Shown in pieces: positions 23,977 to 32,248 of a DNA stretch of 41,340 bases (position 1 is the first letter of the stretch; each line of letters starts with the position of its first letter). The notes below the pieces were generated by a model that had not been told where the DNA came from, did no database searches, and saw nothing but the letters and a program-made list of their open reading frames with translations. Location: positions 36,827-78,166 of the forward strand of contig PKZN01000084.1 of assembly GCA_003133075.1 (NCBI GenBank). Reading direction: 5' to 3'. The stretch comes from Acidimicrobiaceae bacterium (lineage in GTDB: Bacteria; Actinomycetota; Acidimicrobiia; Acidimicrobiales; RAAP-2). A program made the translations under genes and the position numbers.

Positions 23977-24515
23977 GCGACGACGACGATCGTGTTGGCG
24001 ATCTTGTCGTGCAGCGTCTGATTGCGCTTGTCGAAGAGGCAATACGCGTTATCGATGATGCCGACGACGATGATGACAAAAAATACTGGCGAGTCGTGGA
24101 GCGAGTAGCTCCCGACGAAGTAGAACATGACAATGGCGGCTCGTTTTAACGCTTGTTGTGGTGCGAGCATGGCGCCGGTCGAGGCGTCGCGCACGCGCGT
24201 GGCGGCGACGCGATTACCCACGGACTGTCCGCCCTTGGTGATGAAGCAGCGAAAGAGGTAGCCCGCGGTCACGATGAAACCGGACAACCCGCCGAGGAAG
24301 TTCGAGCCGATCTGGTCAAAGACCGCGACGAAGACCTCCACGGGAATCACGAGTACGAGTTGGTCAGAGAACATCTGGCCGACTCGTCGCCCGAACCCGG
24401 CGAGCATCATCCCGGTGACCGGGTCGATTGGTCCTCGAGCGCCCGAGGGCAGGTTTCTTCCACAGCCCGCGCAGGTCTTGCCGTCCATTTGAGCGCGGCA
24501 GTTCGAACAGATCAT
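23973..24515 (-). CDS. RDD-family membrane protein with N-terminal zinc ribbon
   Basis: A 180-aa protein. The first 20 residues hold a zinc ribbon (C3, C6, C15, C18; MICSNCRAQMDGKTCAGCGR). An RDD domain follows with about three membrane helices: LVLVIPVEVFVAVFDQIGSN, FIVTAGYLFRCF and FFVIIVVGIIDNAYCLF. The conserved end reads NQTLHDKIANTIVV. RDD proteins are of uncertain function; some are implicated in ion or stress responses. The ATG is chosen because the zinc ribbon begins at once and AAAGAT lies six bases upstream. The stop shares a CTAG tetranucleotide with the rhodanese-MoeB stop. Confidence 0.85.
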   Translation of the reverse strand: MICSNCRAQMDGKTCAGCGRNLPSGARGPIDPVTGMMLAGFGRRVGQMFSDQLVLVIPVEVFVAVFDQIGSNFLGGLSGFIVTAGYLFRCFITKGGQSVGNRVAATRVRDASTGAMLAPQQALKRAAIVMFYFVGSYSLHDSPVFFVIIVVGIIDNAYCLFDKRNQTLHDKIANTIVVVA

Positions 24516-24521
24516 CGCTCT

Positions 24522-24527
24522 ATCTTT
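24522..24527 (-). promoter_or_regulatory. Possible -10 box of the RDD gene
   Basis: AAAGAT on the minus strand, six bases before ATG. A2 and T6 are conserved, the first base is not. Confidence 0.3.
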
Positions 24528-24605
24528 GTCGGTGGCGCTCGCCCCACTCAATTCCTGTCCCGTTCAGCGATCTTGCGACGGTTTTCGCCTGATGTGGGCG
24601 CGACG

Positions 24606-24611
24606 TAACCT
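24606..24611 (+). promoter_or_regulatory. -10 box of the mutase gene, decides its start
   Basis: TAACCT, seven bases, then GTG at 24619. Supports 24619 over an in-frame ATG at 24526. Confidence 0.45.
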
Positions 24612-24618
24612 TGGTGGC

Positions 24619-26199
24619 GTGAGTTCGAATGAACGGGTCACCGACTCCGGCATCGAGGTGAAGGCTGTCTACCGCGGGGCGGACCTCAAGGACTTCGACG
24701 AAGCCACCCAACTCGGCGAACCCGGATCCTTCCCCTACACCCGCGGGGTGCAAGAGACCATGTATCGCGGTCGCCTGTGGACCATGCGTCAGTACGCGGG
24801 TTTCGGCACGGCCGAGGCGACGAACGAGCGCTTTAAGTTCCTCCTCGGCGCGGGCCAGACGGGGCTCTCGTGCGCCTTCGACCTGCCCACGCAGATGGGC
24901 CTCGACGCCGATCACGCGCGCGCCGAGGGTGAGGTCGGCAAGGTGGGGGTCGCCATCTCCTCCTTAGAGGACATGCGTCTGTTGCTCCAGGACCTGCCCC
25001 TCAACGAGGTCACGACGTCGATGACCATCAACGCCACCGCCTCAACGCTGCTGCTGCTCTACCAGTTGGTCGGCGAAGAACAAGGTGTCGCCGGCGGCGA
25101 ACTACGCGGCACGATTCAGAACGACATCTTGAAGGAGTACGTCGCGCGCGGGACCTATATCTACCCACCGCGCCCTTCGATGCGACTGGTGGTGGACACC
25201 TTCGCCTACTGCGCGAAGGAGATGCCCAATTGGAACACCATCTCAATCTCGGGCTATCACATCCGCGAAGCCGGCTCCACCGCCGTCCAGGAGATCGCCT
25301 TCACCCTCGCGAACGGCATCGCCTACGTCGAGGCGGCCCTGGCCGCAGGACTCGAGCTCGACGTCTTCGCGCCGCGACTGAGTTTCTTCTTCAACGCTCA
25401 CAACAACCTCTTCGAGGAGGTTGCCAAGTACCGCGCGGCCCGTCGACTGTGGGCGTCGATCATGCGCGATCGATTCAACGCGCAGGACCCCAAGTCAACG
25501 ATGTTGCGCTTCCACACCCAAACGGGTGGATCGACCCTCACGGCGCAACAGCCCGAGATCAACATCGTTCGCGTCGCGATGCAGGGACTGGCCGCCGCAC
25601 TCGGGGGGACCCAGAGTCTGCACACCAACGGTTTCGACGAGGCGCTGGGTCTGCCGACCGAGCGCGCGGCCAAACTCGCGCTTCGCACCCAGCAGGTCCT
25701 CGGCTACGAGTCGGGCGTCGCCGACACCGTCGATCCGTTGGCGGGCTCGTACTTTATTGAAAGCCTGACCGACGAGGTTGAGGCGCTCGCTCGCGAGTAC
25801 ATCTCCACCATCGACCAGATGGGCGGCTCGGTCGCCGCGATCGAGGCGCACTACCTCCAAGACGAGATCGAGGCCGCCGCCTACGAGTTCGCCCGCAGCG
25901 TCGAGCGAGGCGACAAGGTCGTGGTCGGCGTGAACCGCTTCGTCGAGAGCGAGACGACCAAGGCCGACGTCTTTCCCGTCGACGCCGCACAACAACAAGC
26001 CCAGGTCAATCGCGTGGTGGCGCTGAAGACCTCGCGCGATAACGACGGCGTGCGCGCCGCGCTGGATGACCTCGCTACGGCCGCACGGGGTTCGGCCAAT
26101 GTGCTCTATCCCATGAAGGTCGCACTCGCGCGCCTCGCGACGCTCGGCGAGGTCGCCGACGTGCTTCGCGCCGAGTTCGGGGTCTACCAGGCGGGCTAA
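24619..26199 (+). CDS. Methylmalonyl-CoA mutase large (catalytic) subunit
   Basis: Radical adenosylcobalamin isomerase, substrate-binding TIM-barrel subunit of 526 aa without the C-terminal B12-binding domain. This is the two-polypeptide type whose small subunit is a separate gene, not in this window. Family blocks are TMRQYAGFGTAEATN, GTIQNDILKEYVARGTYIYP, SISGYHIREAG, APRLSFFFNAHNN and GGTQSLHTNGFDEALGLPT. Residues matching Y89, R207 and H244 of the Propionibacterium enzyme are kept as Y59, R177 and H214. This points to a dicarboxylic acyl-CoA substrate (methylmalonyl- or ethylmalonyl-CoA) rather than isobutyryl-CoA. The stop overlaps the convergent ABM gene by four bases. Confidence 0.93.
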   Translation: MSSNERVTDSGIEVKAVYRGADLKDFDEATQLGEPGSFPYTRGVQETMYRGRLWTMRQYAGFGTAEATNERFKFLLGAGQTGLSCAFDLPTQMGLDADHARAEGEVGKVGVAISSLEDMRLLLQDLPLNEVTTSMTINATASTLLLLYQLVGEEQGVAGGELRGTIQNDILKEYVARGTYIYPPRPSMRLVVDTFAYCAKEMPNWNTISISGYHIREAGSTAVQEIAFTLANGIAYVEAALAAGLELDVFAPRLSFFFNAHNNLFEEVAKYRAARRLWASIMRDRFNAQDPKSTMLRFHTQTGGSTLTAQQPEINIVRVAMQGLAAALGGTQSLHTNGFDEALGLPTERAAKLALRTQQVLGYESGVADTVDPLAGSYFIESLTDEVEALAREYISTIDQMGGSVAAIEAHYLQDEIEAAAYEFARSVERGDKVVVGVNRFVESETTKADVFPVDAAQQQAQVNRVVALKTSRDNDGVRAALDDLATAARGSANVLYPMKVALARLATLGEVADVLRAEFGVYQAG

Positions 26200-26489
26200 C
26201 GCTGGATGGGCTCAAAGAAGTGCGTGACGCTGGGTGTCACGACGTAGAAGGGATGCGTGAGGGCCCGCCAGGCTTCGAAGCGCGGGGTCGCCCGAAATGC
26301 CATGTGCGCATCGATTGAGGACCATCGCACCAGGAGCAGAAACACCGAGCCGTCCTCGGCTTGACGACGAACCTCAGCCCCGAAGCACTCCTCCGCCCCC
26401 TCGATGATCGGCAGCGCCTCGCGCATCGAGTCTTCAAAGTCGCTCTCGCTGCCCGGTTGAACCGTCAACAACGCGTGTTCCAACATCAT
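26196..26489 (-). CDS. Antibiotic biosynthesis monooxygenase (ABM) domain protein
   Basis: A 97-aa dimeric ferredoxin-like protein: EHALLTVQPGSESDFEDSM, AEVRRQAEDGSVFLLLVRW and HMAFRATPRFEAWRAL are typical of the ABM family. Members include small cofactor-free monooxygenases, heme-degrading enzymes and proteins of unknown role. No heme-ligand pattern was identified. The ATG overlaps the M20 amidohydrolase stop (ATGA), so it is the third gene of the accA-M20-ABM operon. Confidence 0.8.
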   Translation of the reverse strand: MMLEHALLTVQPGSESDFEDSMREALPIIEGAEECFGAEVRRQAEDGSVFLLLVRWSSIDAHMAFRATPRFEAWRALTHPFYVVTPSVTHFFEPIQR

Positions 26490-27643
26490 GATCGACTCAT
26501 CAGGCGTGCGCGTAACTCGTCGTCGTTGGCGACGGCGACCGCAGTGGCGGCGAGGGCGATGGCGCCATCGATCACTGCCTGGTCCGCGGCGGGGGTCACG
26601 CAGGCTGCGGTGAAGGCCGCCTGATGGTTCACGGCGCCGTCGGTGGGGATCATCAACATCGGGTGGATCGAGGGCACGACGAGCGAGACGTTGGCCATGT
26701 CGGTTGAGATACTGGGCTTCGCGGCACCCTCGTCGTCGAGGTGGAAGTCGCGTCCGAGGGCTTCGGCAGCGTCGCGGTAGTGCGCGAGGATTCCCTTGTC
26801 AGAGACCATGTGCGAGAAGGGATGCCCGAGTTCTTCGATCGCTAACGTGGTGCCCGTCGCCAGGGCACCCGCCTCGAAACAGGCGTTTATGCGTTGGCGA
26901 AGTTCGCCCAGTCGCTCGAGGTTGAGCGAACGCGCCATGAACCGACCGACGGCGCGATTGGGGATGATGTTGGCCGCCGAACCGCCTTCGGTGACGATGC
27001 CGTGAATTAGGTCGCCGGGTCGAAGTTGTTGTCGTAACAGCGCGAGCGCCACCTGGGAAATGGTGAGCGCGTCGAGCGCGTTGCGTCCCTCCCACGGCGC
27101 CGCCGCGGCGTGCGCCTCCTTGCCCGAGAAGATGACGTCGAAGTGATCGACCGCGAGGCAGGCCGCGTCGAGTCGCTCGGAGGGGAAGGGGTGCACCATC
27201 ATCGCGGCGTGGGCGTCGTCGAAAAAGCCCGCGTCGAGCAGGTCGATCTTGCCGCCGCCGCCCTCTTCGGACGGCGTGCCCAGGAGGGTGACGCGCACGT
27301 CGAGGTCATCGGCGACTTCCGCGAGGCCAATGGCCGCACCGAGAGACGAGGCGGCGATGATGTTGTGACCGCAGGCGTGCCCGACGTCGGGGAGCGCGTC
27401 GAACTCCGCGCAGAATGTCACGTGCAGCGCGCCCGAGCCGGCCGTCGCGCGAAAGGCCGTGGGCAGACCCGCGATACCACGCTCCACGTGGAAGCCGGCC
27501 GCTTCGGCGGCGTTGGCGACCGCGTCACTCGAGACGAACTCCTCGTACCCCAACTCGGGGTGCTCGTGGATGAAGTGACTGAGGGCCACCAACTCTCCGC
27601 GCGACGCCTCGATTCGCGCGGCGGCGCGTTCCTCGGCGCTCAC
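26486..27643 (-). CDS. M20-family amidohydrolase (AbgB/M20D-like)
   Basis: Metal-dependent amidohydrolase of 385 aa with a catalytic and a dimerisation domain. Metal ligands are in CAEFDALPDVGHACGHN (the Cys-Gly-His metal motif of the M20D group) and TPSEEGGGGK (catalytic glutamates). Relatives hydrolyse N-acyl amino acids, p-aminobenzoyl-glutamate or indole-acetyl amino acids; specificity here is unknown. The GTG start overlaps the upstream carboxylase stop (GTGA), so it is translationally coupled to a biotin-dependent carboxylase, an unusual partner. Confidence 0.9.
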   Translation of the reverse strand: MSAEERAAARIEASRGELVALSHFIHEHPELGYEEFVSSDAVANAAEAAGFHVERGIAGLPTAFRATAGSGALHVTFCAEFDALPDVGHACGHNIIAASSLGAAIGLAEVADDLDVRVTLLGTPSEEGGGGKIDLLDAGFFDDAHAAMMVHPFPSERLDAACLAVDHFDVIFSGKEAHAAAAPWEGRNALDALTISQVALALLRQQLRPGDLIHGIVTEGGSAANIIPNRAVGRFMARSLNLERLGELRQRINACFEAGALATGTTLAIEELGHPFSHMVSDKGILAHYRDAAEALGRDFHLDDEGAAKPSISTDMANVSLVVPSIHPMLMIPTDGAVNHQAAFTAACVTPAADQAVIDGAIALAATAVAVANDDELRARLMSRS

Positions 27644-29394
27644 TCGATCTCCACGACGACGTCGCCCGCGCCGACCTGGTCGCCAGTGGCGACGTTGACG
27701 CTCTTGATCACCCCGGACTTCTCGGCGTTGACGGCATTCTCCATCTTCATCGCTTCAAGGATCACGACCGTGTCGCCCGCTTCGACGCTTTGACCGACGG
27801 TGACGTTGACCTTCACGATGGTGCCCTGCATCGGGACGAGGACCTTGCCCGATCCGCTGCCCAGGACGCCGCTGTGATGTTGGCGCCGGGGCTTCAGCGC
27901 CGTGCTCTGGGGTCGCGCCGGGAGCTCCTCGCTGCCGTCGGGCACCCAGAGTGCGACCGTGACTCGTCGTCCATTCACCTCAGCGGTGACGTCCTTGCGG
28001 ATGCGGCCCTCGCCGATCGAGACGACCGCCGGTGCGGCGGTCGGCAGGCTCGAGAAGTCGAGGGTGGTCTCGACCCACTTGGTCGAGTGGGTGCCGTTGA
28101 CGAAGTCCTCACTCGACAGGATCGCCACGTCCGCGGGCAACGTCGTGGCGACGCCTTCGATCACGGTCTCTTCAATGGCGCGAAGCATCTTGCGGCGCGC
28201 TTTTTCCCGGTCCGAGGACCACACCACCAACTTCGCGATCAGATTGTCGTAGAACTGCGAGATCGTGTCACCGGCGCCGTACCCGGCGTCCAGTCGAACG
28301 CCGGGACCACTCGGTTGGTCGAATCGAGTGATCGTGCCCGGCGACGGGATGAACTTGCCCCCCGAAGGGTCTTCGGCGTTGATACGCACTTCAATGGCGT
28401 GGCCGTTGCGCGCGACGTCGTCCTGAGCGAAGTCGAGCGCCTCGCCCGAGGCGATGCGGAGCTGCCATTCGACGAGATCGAGGCCCGTTACCAATTCGGT
28501 GACGGGGTGCTCAACTTGGAGCCGGGTGTTCATCTCTAAGAAGAAGAACTCGCCGTCTTGATAGAGGAACTCGACCGTGCCAGCGTTGACGTACCCGCAA
28601 GCCTTGGAGACCTTGACGGCCGCCTCGCCCATCGCGCGACGCACGTCATCGGGGAAGTTGGGGGCCGGGGACTCCTCGATGAGTTTCTGATGACGGCGCT
28701 GCGCGGAGCAGTCTCGTTCGCCCAGCCACAGCGTGGTCCCGAAGGAGTCGGCTAAGACTTGCATCTCGATGTGACGGGGCCAGGAAAGGTATCGCTCGAC
28801 GTAGCACTCGTCACGACCGAAGTAACTGAGCGCCTCGCGTTTTGCGCTCTCGAGGGCGGCCTCGGCTTCGCCGGCCTCGTTGACCACCTTCATGCCACGA
28901 CCGCCCCCGCCGTAGGCGGCCTTGATCGCGACGGGCCAACCGAACTCCGTCCCGAAGTCGATGACCTCTTGGGCGCTCTCGAGCGCCTGGCTGCGCCCCG
29001 GCACTCCGGCGACGCCGGCCGCTTCCGCGGCGAGGCGCGAGGAGATCTTGTCGCCCATCACCTCGATGGCTTCGGGCGGAGGGCCAATGAAGGTGACCCC
29101 GCGCGAGGTGATGGCCCGGGCGAAGTCGGTGTTCTCGGAGAAAAAGCCGTATCCCGGGTGCACCCCGTCGGCCCCGGAGCGTTCGATGACGTCCAAAATG
29201 GCCTCGGTGTTGAGGTAACTTTCGGCGGCGGTCTGGCCACCGAGCGCGTAGGCCTCGTCCGCCAGTCGCACGTGGAGCGCGTTACGGTCGAGCTCGGAGT
29301 ACACAGCGACGGTGGCGATGCCCATTTCGCGGCAGGTCCTGATCACGCGGACCGCGATCTCACCTCGGTTGGCGATGAGGACTTTCTGTAACAC
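27640..29394 (-). CDS. Acetyl-/propionyl-CoA carboxylase alpha chain (biotin carboxylase plus BCCP)
   Basis: A 584-aa fusion of biotin carboxylase (about 1-445) and biotin carboxyl carrier (about 510-584). It begins MLQKVLIANRGEIAVRVIRTC. The ATP-grasp loop is AAYGGGGRGMKVV, followed by EMNTRLQVEHPVTE. Biotin is attached to K550 in EAMKMENAV. Actinobacterial AccA3/PccA proteins have this layout and pair with separate carboxyltransferase beta subunits, absent here. The nearby methylmalonyl-CoA mutase favours propionyl-CoA carboxylation, but acetyl-CoA is equally possible. GTG start with GGAGG five bases upstream. Divergent from birA, the ligase that biotinylates it. Confidence 0.94.
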   Translation of the reverse strand: MLQKVLIANRGEIAVRVIRTCREMGIATVAVYSELDRNALHVRLADEAYALGGQTAAESYLNTEAILDVIERSGADGVHPGYGFFSENTDFARAITSRGVTFIGPPPEAIEVMGDKISSRLAAEAAGVAGVPGRSQALESAQEVIDFGTEFGWPVAIKAAYGGGGRGMKVVNEAGEAEAALESAKREALSYFGRDECYVERYLSWPRHIEMQVLADSFGTTLWLGERDCSAQRRHQKLIEESPAPNFPDDVRRAMGEAAVKVSKACGYVNAGTVEFLYQDGEFFFLEMNTRLQVEHPVTELVTGLDLVEWQLRIASGEALDFAQDDVARNGHAIEVRINAEDPSGGKFIPSPGTITRFDQPSGPGVRLDAGYGAGDTISQFYDNLIAKLVVWSSDREKARRKMLRAIEETVIEGVATTLPADVAILSSEDFVNGTHSTKWVETTLDFSSLPTAAPAVVSIGEGRIRKDVTAEVNGRRVTVALWVPDGSEELPARPQSTALKPRRQHHSGVLGSGSGKVLVPMQGTIVKVNVTVGQSVEAGDTVVILEAMKMENAVNAEKSGVIKSVNVATGDQVGAGDVVVEIE

Positions 29395-29444
29395 GGGAAC
29401 CTCCGTAAATGGCCATCAATTTTCTAGCACCGGTTCCACAACCC

Positions 29445-29450
29445 TAATGT
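29445..29450 (+). promoter_or_regulatory. -10 box of birA, leaderless type
   Basis: TAATGT, six bases, then GTG at 29457. It directly abuts an in-frame TTG at 29451, which would leave no room for a transcript start. On the opposite strand TAGGGT (29446-29441) overlaps it and could serve the carboxylase gene. Confidence 0.5.
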
Positions 29451-29456
29451 TTGACC

Positions 29457-30200
29457 GTGAACCCAATTATCTGGCGAGTTGAGCACTTGGACGAGATCGA
29501 TTCGACCAACACCTACGTGAAGGACCGCGTGGAAGGTGAGCTCGAGGGGCTCGTCGTCATGGCTGACTTCCAGCAGTCTGGCCGCGGTCGGCTCGATCGA
29601 GCGTGGTCCTCGCCGCCGCGCGCATCGCTCTTGTGCTCGGTGCTGCTGCGACCCGACCTCGAGGTCGATCAGCTCCAACTCGTGGTGGCGGCCGTCGCGC
29701 TCGCCGTACGCTCGGCACTCGAGCGCCTCAGTGGTCTGCGCGCCGACCTCAAGTGGCCTAATGACCTGGTGGTGGCCGGGAACAAGCTCGCGGGACTCTT
29801 GGCCGAGGTCGCAGCGACCACCGACGGGGTCGCCGTGGTCGTGGGCTTCGGAGTGAATCTGACGTACGAGGGCCCCGACGGCGTCGCCGCCACGTCGGTG
29901 CGACGTGAAACGGGTCTCACGATTGTCCCGCGGGCGTTACTCGACATCGTGCTCGAAGAGCTCGAGCCCCGACGCGCCGAGCTCGACAGCGAAGAAGGTC
30001 GCGCGGAACTTCGCGCAGAGTACGAGCGAGCGCTCTCGACGCTCGGCCTGGCGGTACGCGTCGAGCAGCACCAGGGCGAACTGCTCGGGACGGCCGTGGG
30101 GATCGATCGGCGCGGCCAGTTGTTGGTGGACGTCGGCGGCGACGTGCGCACGGTCGAGGTCGGCGACGTGGTGCACCTGCGCGCGATGGACGCGCGATGA
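29457..30200 (+). CDS. birA: Biotin--protein ligase, catalytic type without repressor domain
   Basis: Activates biotin with ATP and attaches it to BCCP lysine; 247 aa. The catalytic core has DEIDSTNTYVKD, FQQSGRGRLDRAWSSPP (biotinyl-AMP loop), DLKWPNDLVVAGNKLAGLLAE split across two motifs, and VGFGVNL, then a C-terminal SH3-like domain. There is no N-terminal helix-turn-helix, so this is a group I ligase without direct repressor function. GTG 29457 is preferred over TTG 29451 by -10 spacing. It overlaps rmlD by ATGA. Divergent from its likely substrate gene. Confidence 0.93.
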   Translation: MNPIIWRVEHLDEIDSTNTYVKDRVEGELEGLVVMADFQQSGRGRLDRAWSSPPRASLLCSVLLRPDLEVDQLQLVVAAVALAVRSALERLSGLRADLKWPNDLVVAGNKLAGLLAEVAATTDGVAVVVGFGVNLTYEGPDGVAATSVRRETGLTIVPRALLDIVLEELEPRRAELDSEEGRAELRAEYERALSTLGLAVRVEQHQGELLGTAVGIDRRGQLLVDVGGDVRTVEVGDVVHLRAMDAR

Positions 30201-31120
30201 GCGCCACTCGGGTCCTCGTCACCGGCGCTAACGGGCAAGTCGGCGTCGACGTCGACGACGTCCTTCGCGGCGCGACGCCGCTCGGTGGTGACGTCTCCTT
30301 CCAACCCGACGACCTCGCCGTGGGTGAAGGCGAATTCGAGGTGCTCGGACTCACCCACCACGATCTCGACGTCACTGACCGTGACGCCGTGGTGCGCGCG
30401 CTTCGCGCCACTCGTCCGGCGGTCGTCATCCACCTCGCCGCCTACACCGCGGTGGACCGCGCCGAAAGCGACGCGGAGCGGTGCTACTTGGTCAATGAGT
30501 TCGGCACCGCGAACGTGTCACTCGCCGCAAACGACGTCGGGGCCCACCTCATCGCGGTGTCGACCGACTACGTCTTTGACGGCACGAAGGGCGCGGCCTA
30601 CGTGGAGGGCGACGCCACCAACCCTCTCAACGTCTACGGTGCCTCGAAGCGCGCGGGCGAAGTGGCCTGTGCCCCTGGCGACACGATCGTACGGACGTCC
30701 TGGGTAATGGGCGTTCGTGGCGCGAGCGTCATCCACACGATCGCCGATCGAGCGACGTCGGGCGCGAGTGTGCGCTTCGTGAACGACCAGACCGGCACGG
30801 TGACGGTTGCGAGCGATTTGGCGAGGTCGCTCGTGACCTTGGCGAGGGAGCGGCCGGGGGGTCTCTGGCACGTTGCCAATAGCGGTGCCACCACCTGGTA
30901 CGAAGTCGCGGCCTTCGTGGGTGGGTTGCTCGGCCGTGACGAGGACTTCGCCACGCCCATTGAGTCACGCGAACTCGCCCCCTTCCAGAGCGCGCGGCGG
31001 CCCACGCGCAGCGACCTCGACACCAACAAGTTCGCCGAGCGGTGGCGGTCGCTACCGGAGTGGCGCGAGGCGCTCACTCGGTTGATCCAGGGTCGCGACG
31101 CGCGCGAGGTGCCCTCGTGA
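30197..31120 (+). CDS. rmlD: dTDP-4-dehydrorhamnose reductase
   Basis: Short-chain dehydrogenase of 307 aa that makes dTDP-L-rhamnose, the last step of the pathway. The NAD(P) loop is VTGANGQVG, followed by HLAAYTAVDRAESD, STDYVFDGTKGAAYVE and the catalytic NVYGASKRAGE (Tyr-x-x-x-Lys). The C-terminal RRPTRSDLDTNKF is typical for RmlD. There is an insertion between strand one and the DVTD segment (SFQPDDLAVGEGEFEVLGL). Coupled to birA upstream and to the glycosyltransferase downstream by ATGA and GTGA overlaps. rmlA, B and C are not in the window. Confidence 0.92.
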   Translation: MSATRVLVTGANGQVGVDVDDVLRGATPLGGDVSFQPDDLAVGEGEFEVLGLTHHDLDVTDRDAVVRALRATRPAVVIHLAAYTAVDRAESDAERCYLVNEFGTANVSLAANDVGAHLIAVSTDYVFDGTKGAAYVEGDATNPLNVYGASKRAGEVACAPGDTIVRTSWVMGVRGASVIHTIADRATSGASVRFVNDQTGTVTVASDLARSLVTLARERPGGLWHVANSGATTWYEVAAFVGGLLGRDEDFATPIESRELAPFQSARRPTRSDLDTNKFAERWRSLPEWREALTRLIQGRDAREVPS

Positions 31121-31956
31121 GGGACGTGGGTGCGAGTGTGGTCGCGGTCGTCGTTGACTATCACGCCGATCTCGTGCTGGTTGCGTGCGTGGACTCGCTG
31201 TTTTCGAATGATCTTCGTCACGTGGTGGTGGTGGAGAATGGCGACGCTGGTTCGGTGCCCGCGACGTTGCTCGATCGGGGCGTCGTCGTCGTCTCGCCCG
31301 GCGTCAACCTCGGTTACGGCGGGGGAGTGAACCGTGGCGTCGCCGTCGCGCCACCGAGTGAGTTCATCCTCGTCTCCAATCCCGACATCATCGTCCACGA
31401 CCACGCGGTCGACGCCCTCGTCGCGTACCTCGAGGAACACAGCGACGTCGCACTCGTCGGACCCGAAGTGCGTCGACCCGACGGGACGGTCTACCCCTCG
31501 CGACGCGACTTTCCGAACGTCTGGCTCGCGGGACTCCACGCGGTCCTAGAGCCGCTCTGGGCGAAGAACCCCGCGACGGCGCGGTACCGCTCCACCAAGG
31601 CCGACGGCGTCGTCGACTGGGTGTCGGGCGCGTGCTTTTTGGTTCGACGTGACGCCTTCGAGGCGGTCGGCGGGTTCGACGAGCGCTATTTCATGTTCGC
31701 CGAGGAGATGGCGCTGTGCTGGGCGATGCGAGAGCGGGGATTCCTGGTCGCGGGAACGAGCACCGCCGTCGTGACCCACTTAGAAGGCGTCTCTCGGGCG
31801 CGGGCGCCCAGAGCGATGTTGATCGCACATCACCGAAGCGCGTTGCGTTTCGAGGTGCAGACCGCGCGTGGCTGGCGCCGGGCGATGCTACCCCTCGCCA
31901 CGATGGTCTTGAGCGTGCGACTGGTACTGGAACTGCTCGCCCGACCACGCCGCTGA
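31117..31956 (+). CDS. Family 2 glycosyltransferase, rhamnosyltransferase-like
   Basis: GT-A-fold transferase of 279 aa. NLGYGGGVNRGV and SNPDIIVHD mark the nucleotide-sugar site; WVSGACFLVRRDAFEAVGGF and DERYFMFAEEMALCW the acceptor-side region. The order resembles WbbL-type rhamnosyltransferases, which join rhamnose to the cell-wall linker, and the coupled rmlD would supply the donor. Where WbbL-like enzymes usually read E-D-V-D-L, this protein reads E-E-M-A-L, losing one acid. A C-terminal hydrophobic segment (MLPLATMVLSVRLVLELL) may touch the membrane. The GTG overlaps the rmlD stop. Confidence 0.85.
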   Translation: MRDVGASVVAVVVDYHADLVLVACVDSLFSNDLRHVVVVENGDAGSVPATLLDRGVVVVSPGVNLGYGGGVNRGVAVAPPSEFILVSNPDIIVHDHAVDALVAYLEEHSDVALVGPEVRRPDGTVYPSRRDFPNVWLAGLHAVLEPLWAKNPATARYRSTKADGVVDWVSGACFLVRRDAFEAVGGFDERYFMFAEEMALCWAMRERGFLVAGTSTAVVTHLEGVSRARAPRAMLIAHHRSALRFEVQTARGWRRAMLPLATMVLSVRLVLELLARPRR

Positions 31957-31964
31957 CGCACCGG

Positions 31965-31970
31965 TAGAAT
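31965..31970 (+). promoter_or_regulatory. -10 box for the structured RNA upstream of secA
   Basis: TAGAAT, seven bases before the first base of the 12-bp closing helix at 31978. A -35 is not obvious (CCGACC near 31941). Confidence 0.5.
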
Positions 31971-31977
31971 ATGGGCT

Positions 31978-32209
31978 GGGCTACGAGTGGTCTGTGGTTG
32001 AAAGTCGATGCCAGTCGCGGGCGAAACGACCCACGTAAGGCGTCTTGTCGACGCTGAGCATGGCGCGGTTTAGAAGTAAGTCCTGCCCCGGGACGGCCAC
32101 CCTGGTCATCACGGGAGCCGGTGGGGTGGACTCGATGGGCGCAAGCTCCGCGAGTGCGCGTCGCTGCAGGCGAGTGTGGGGTCAAAGACCAGGTCAGCAC
32201 TCGTAGCCC
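31978..32209 (+). ncRNA. Structured RNA candidate upstream of secA, possibly raiA-motif
   Basis: About 232 bases with no reading frame. The ends are a perfect 12-bp inverted repeat (31978-31989 with 32198-32209; GGGCTACGAGTG and its complement). Internal hairpins: GTCG/CGAC (32014-32030), GCGTC/GACGC (32040-32054), GTCC/GGAC (32080-32094), CCACCC/GGGTGG (32097-32129), ACTCG/CGAGT enclosing a GCAA tetraloop stem (32130-32155), TCGC/GCGA (32161-32173) and GGTC/GACC (32180-32190). CCTGGTC at 32101-32107 is also exactly complementary to GACCAGG at 32187-32193, a possible pseudoknot. The position before secA, normally the place of raiA/hpf, suggests the raiA-motif RNA. That family assignment is inference; RNase P, tmRNA and 6S features are absent. 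Confidence 0.72.
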
Positions 32210-32232
32210 TATTGAGAACCGGCTCCGACCGG

Positions 32233-32238
32233 TAGGGT
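32233..32238 (+). promoter_or_regulatory. -10 box of secA
   Basis: TAGGGT, ten bases before ATG 32249, with TTGAGA at 32212-32217 as a possible -35 (15-base spacer). It lies just after the structured RNA, so secA has its own start. ACCGG/CCGGT (32218-32233) forms a small hairpin between the two. Confidence 0.45.
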
Positions 32239-32248
32239 GAAACACGGT

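Noticed and set aside
29457..30200. BirA as a biotin-responsive repressor of the divergent carboxylase operon
   Set aside because: The protein lacks the N-terminal DNA-binding domain and no operator-like palindrome was seen in the gap.
31978..32209. RNase P RNA, tmRNA or 6S RNA
   Set aside because: No GAGGAAAGTCC or ACAGAA blocks of RNase P, no tRNA-like ends with CCA or tag ORF of tmRNA, and the multi-hairpin layout is unlike the single long interrupted helix of 6S.
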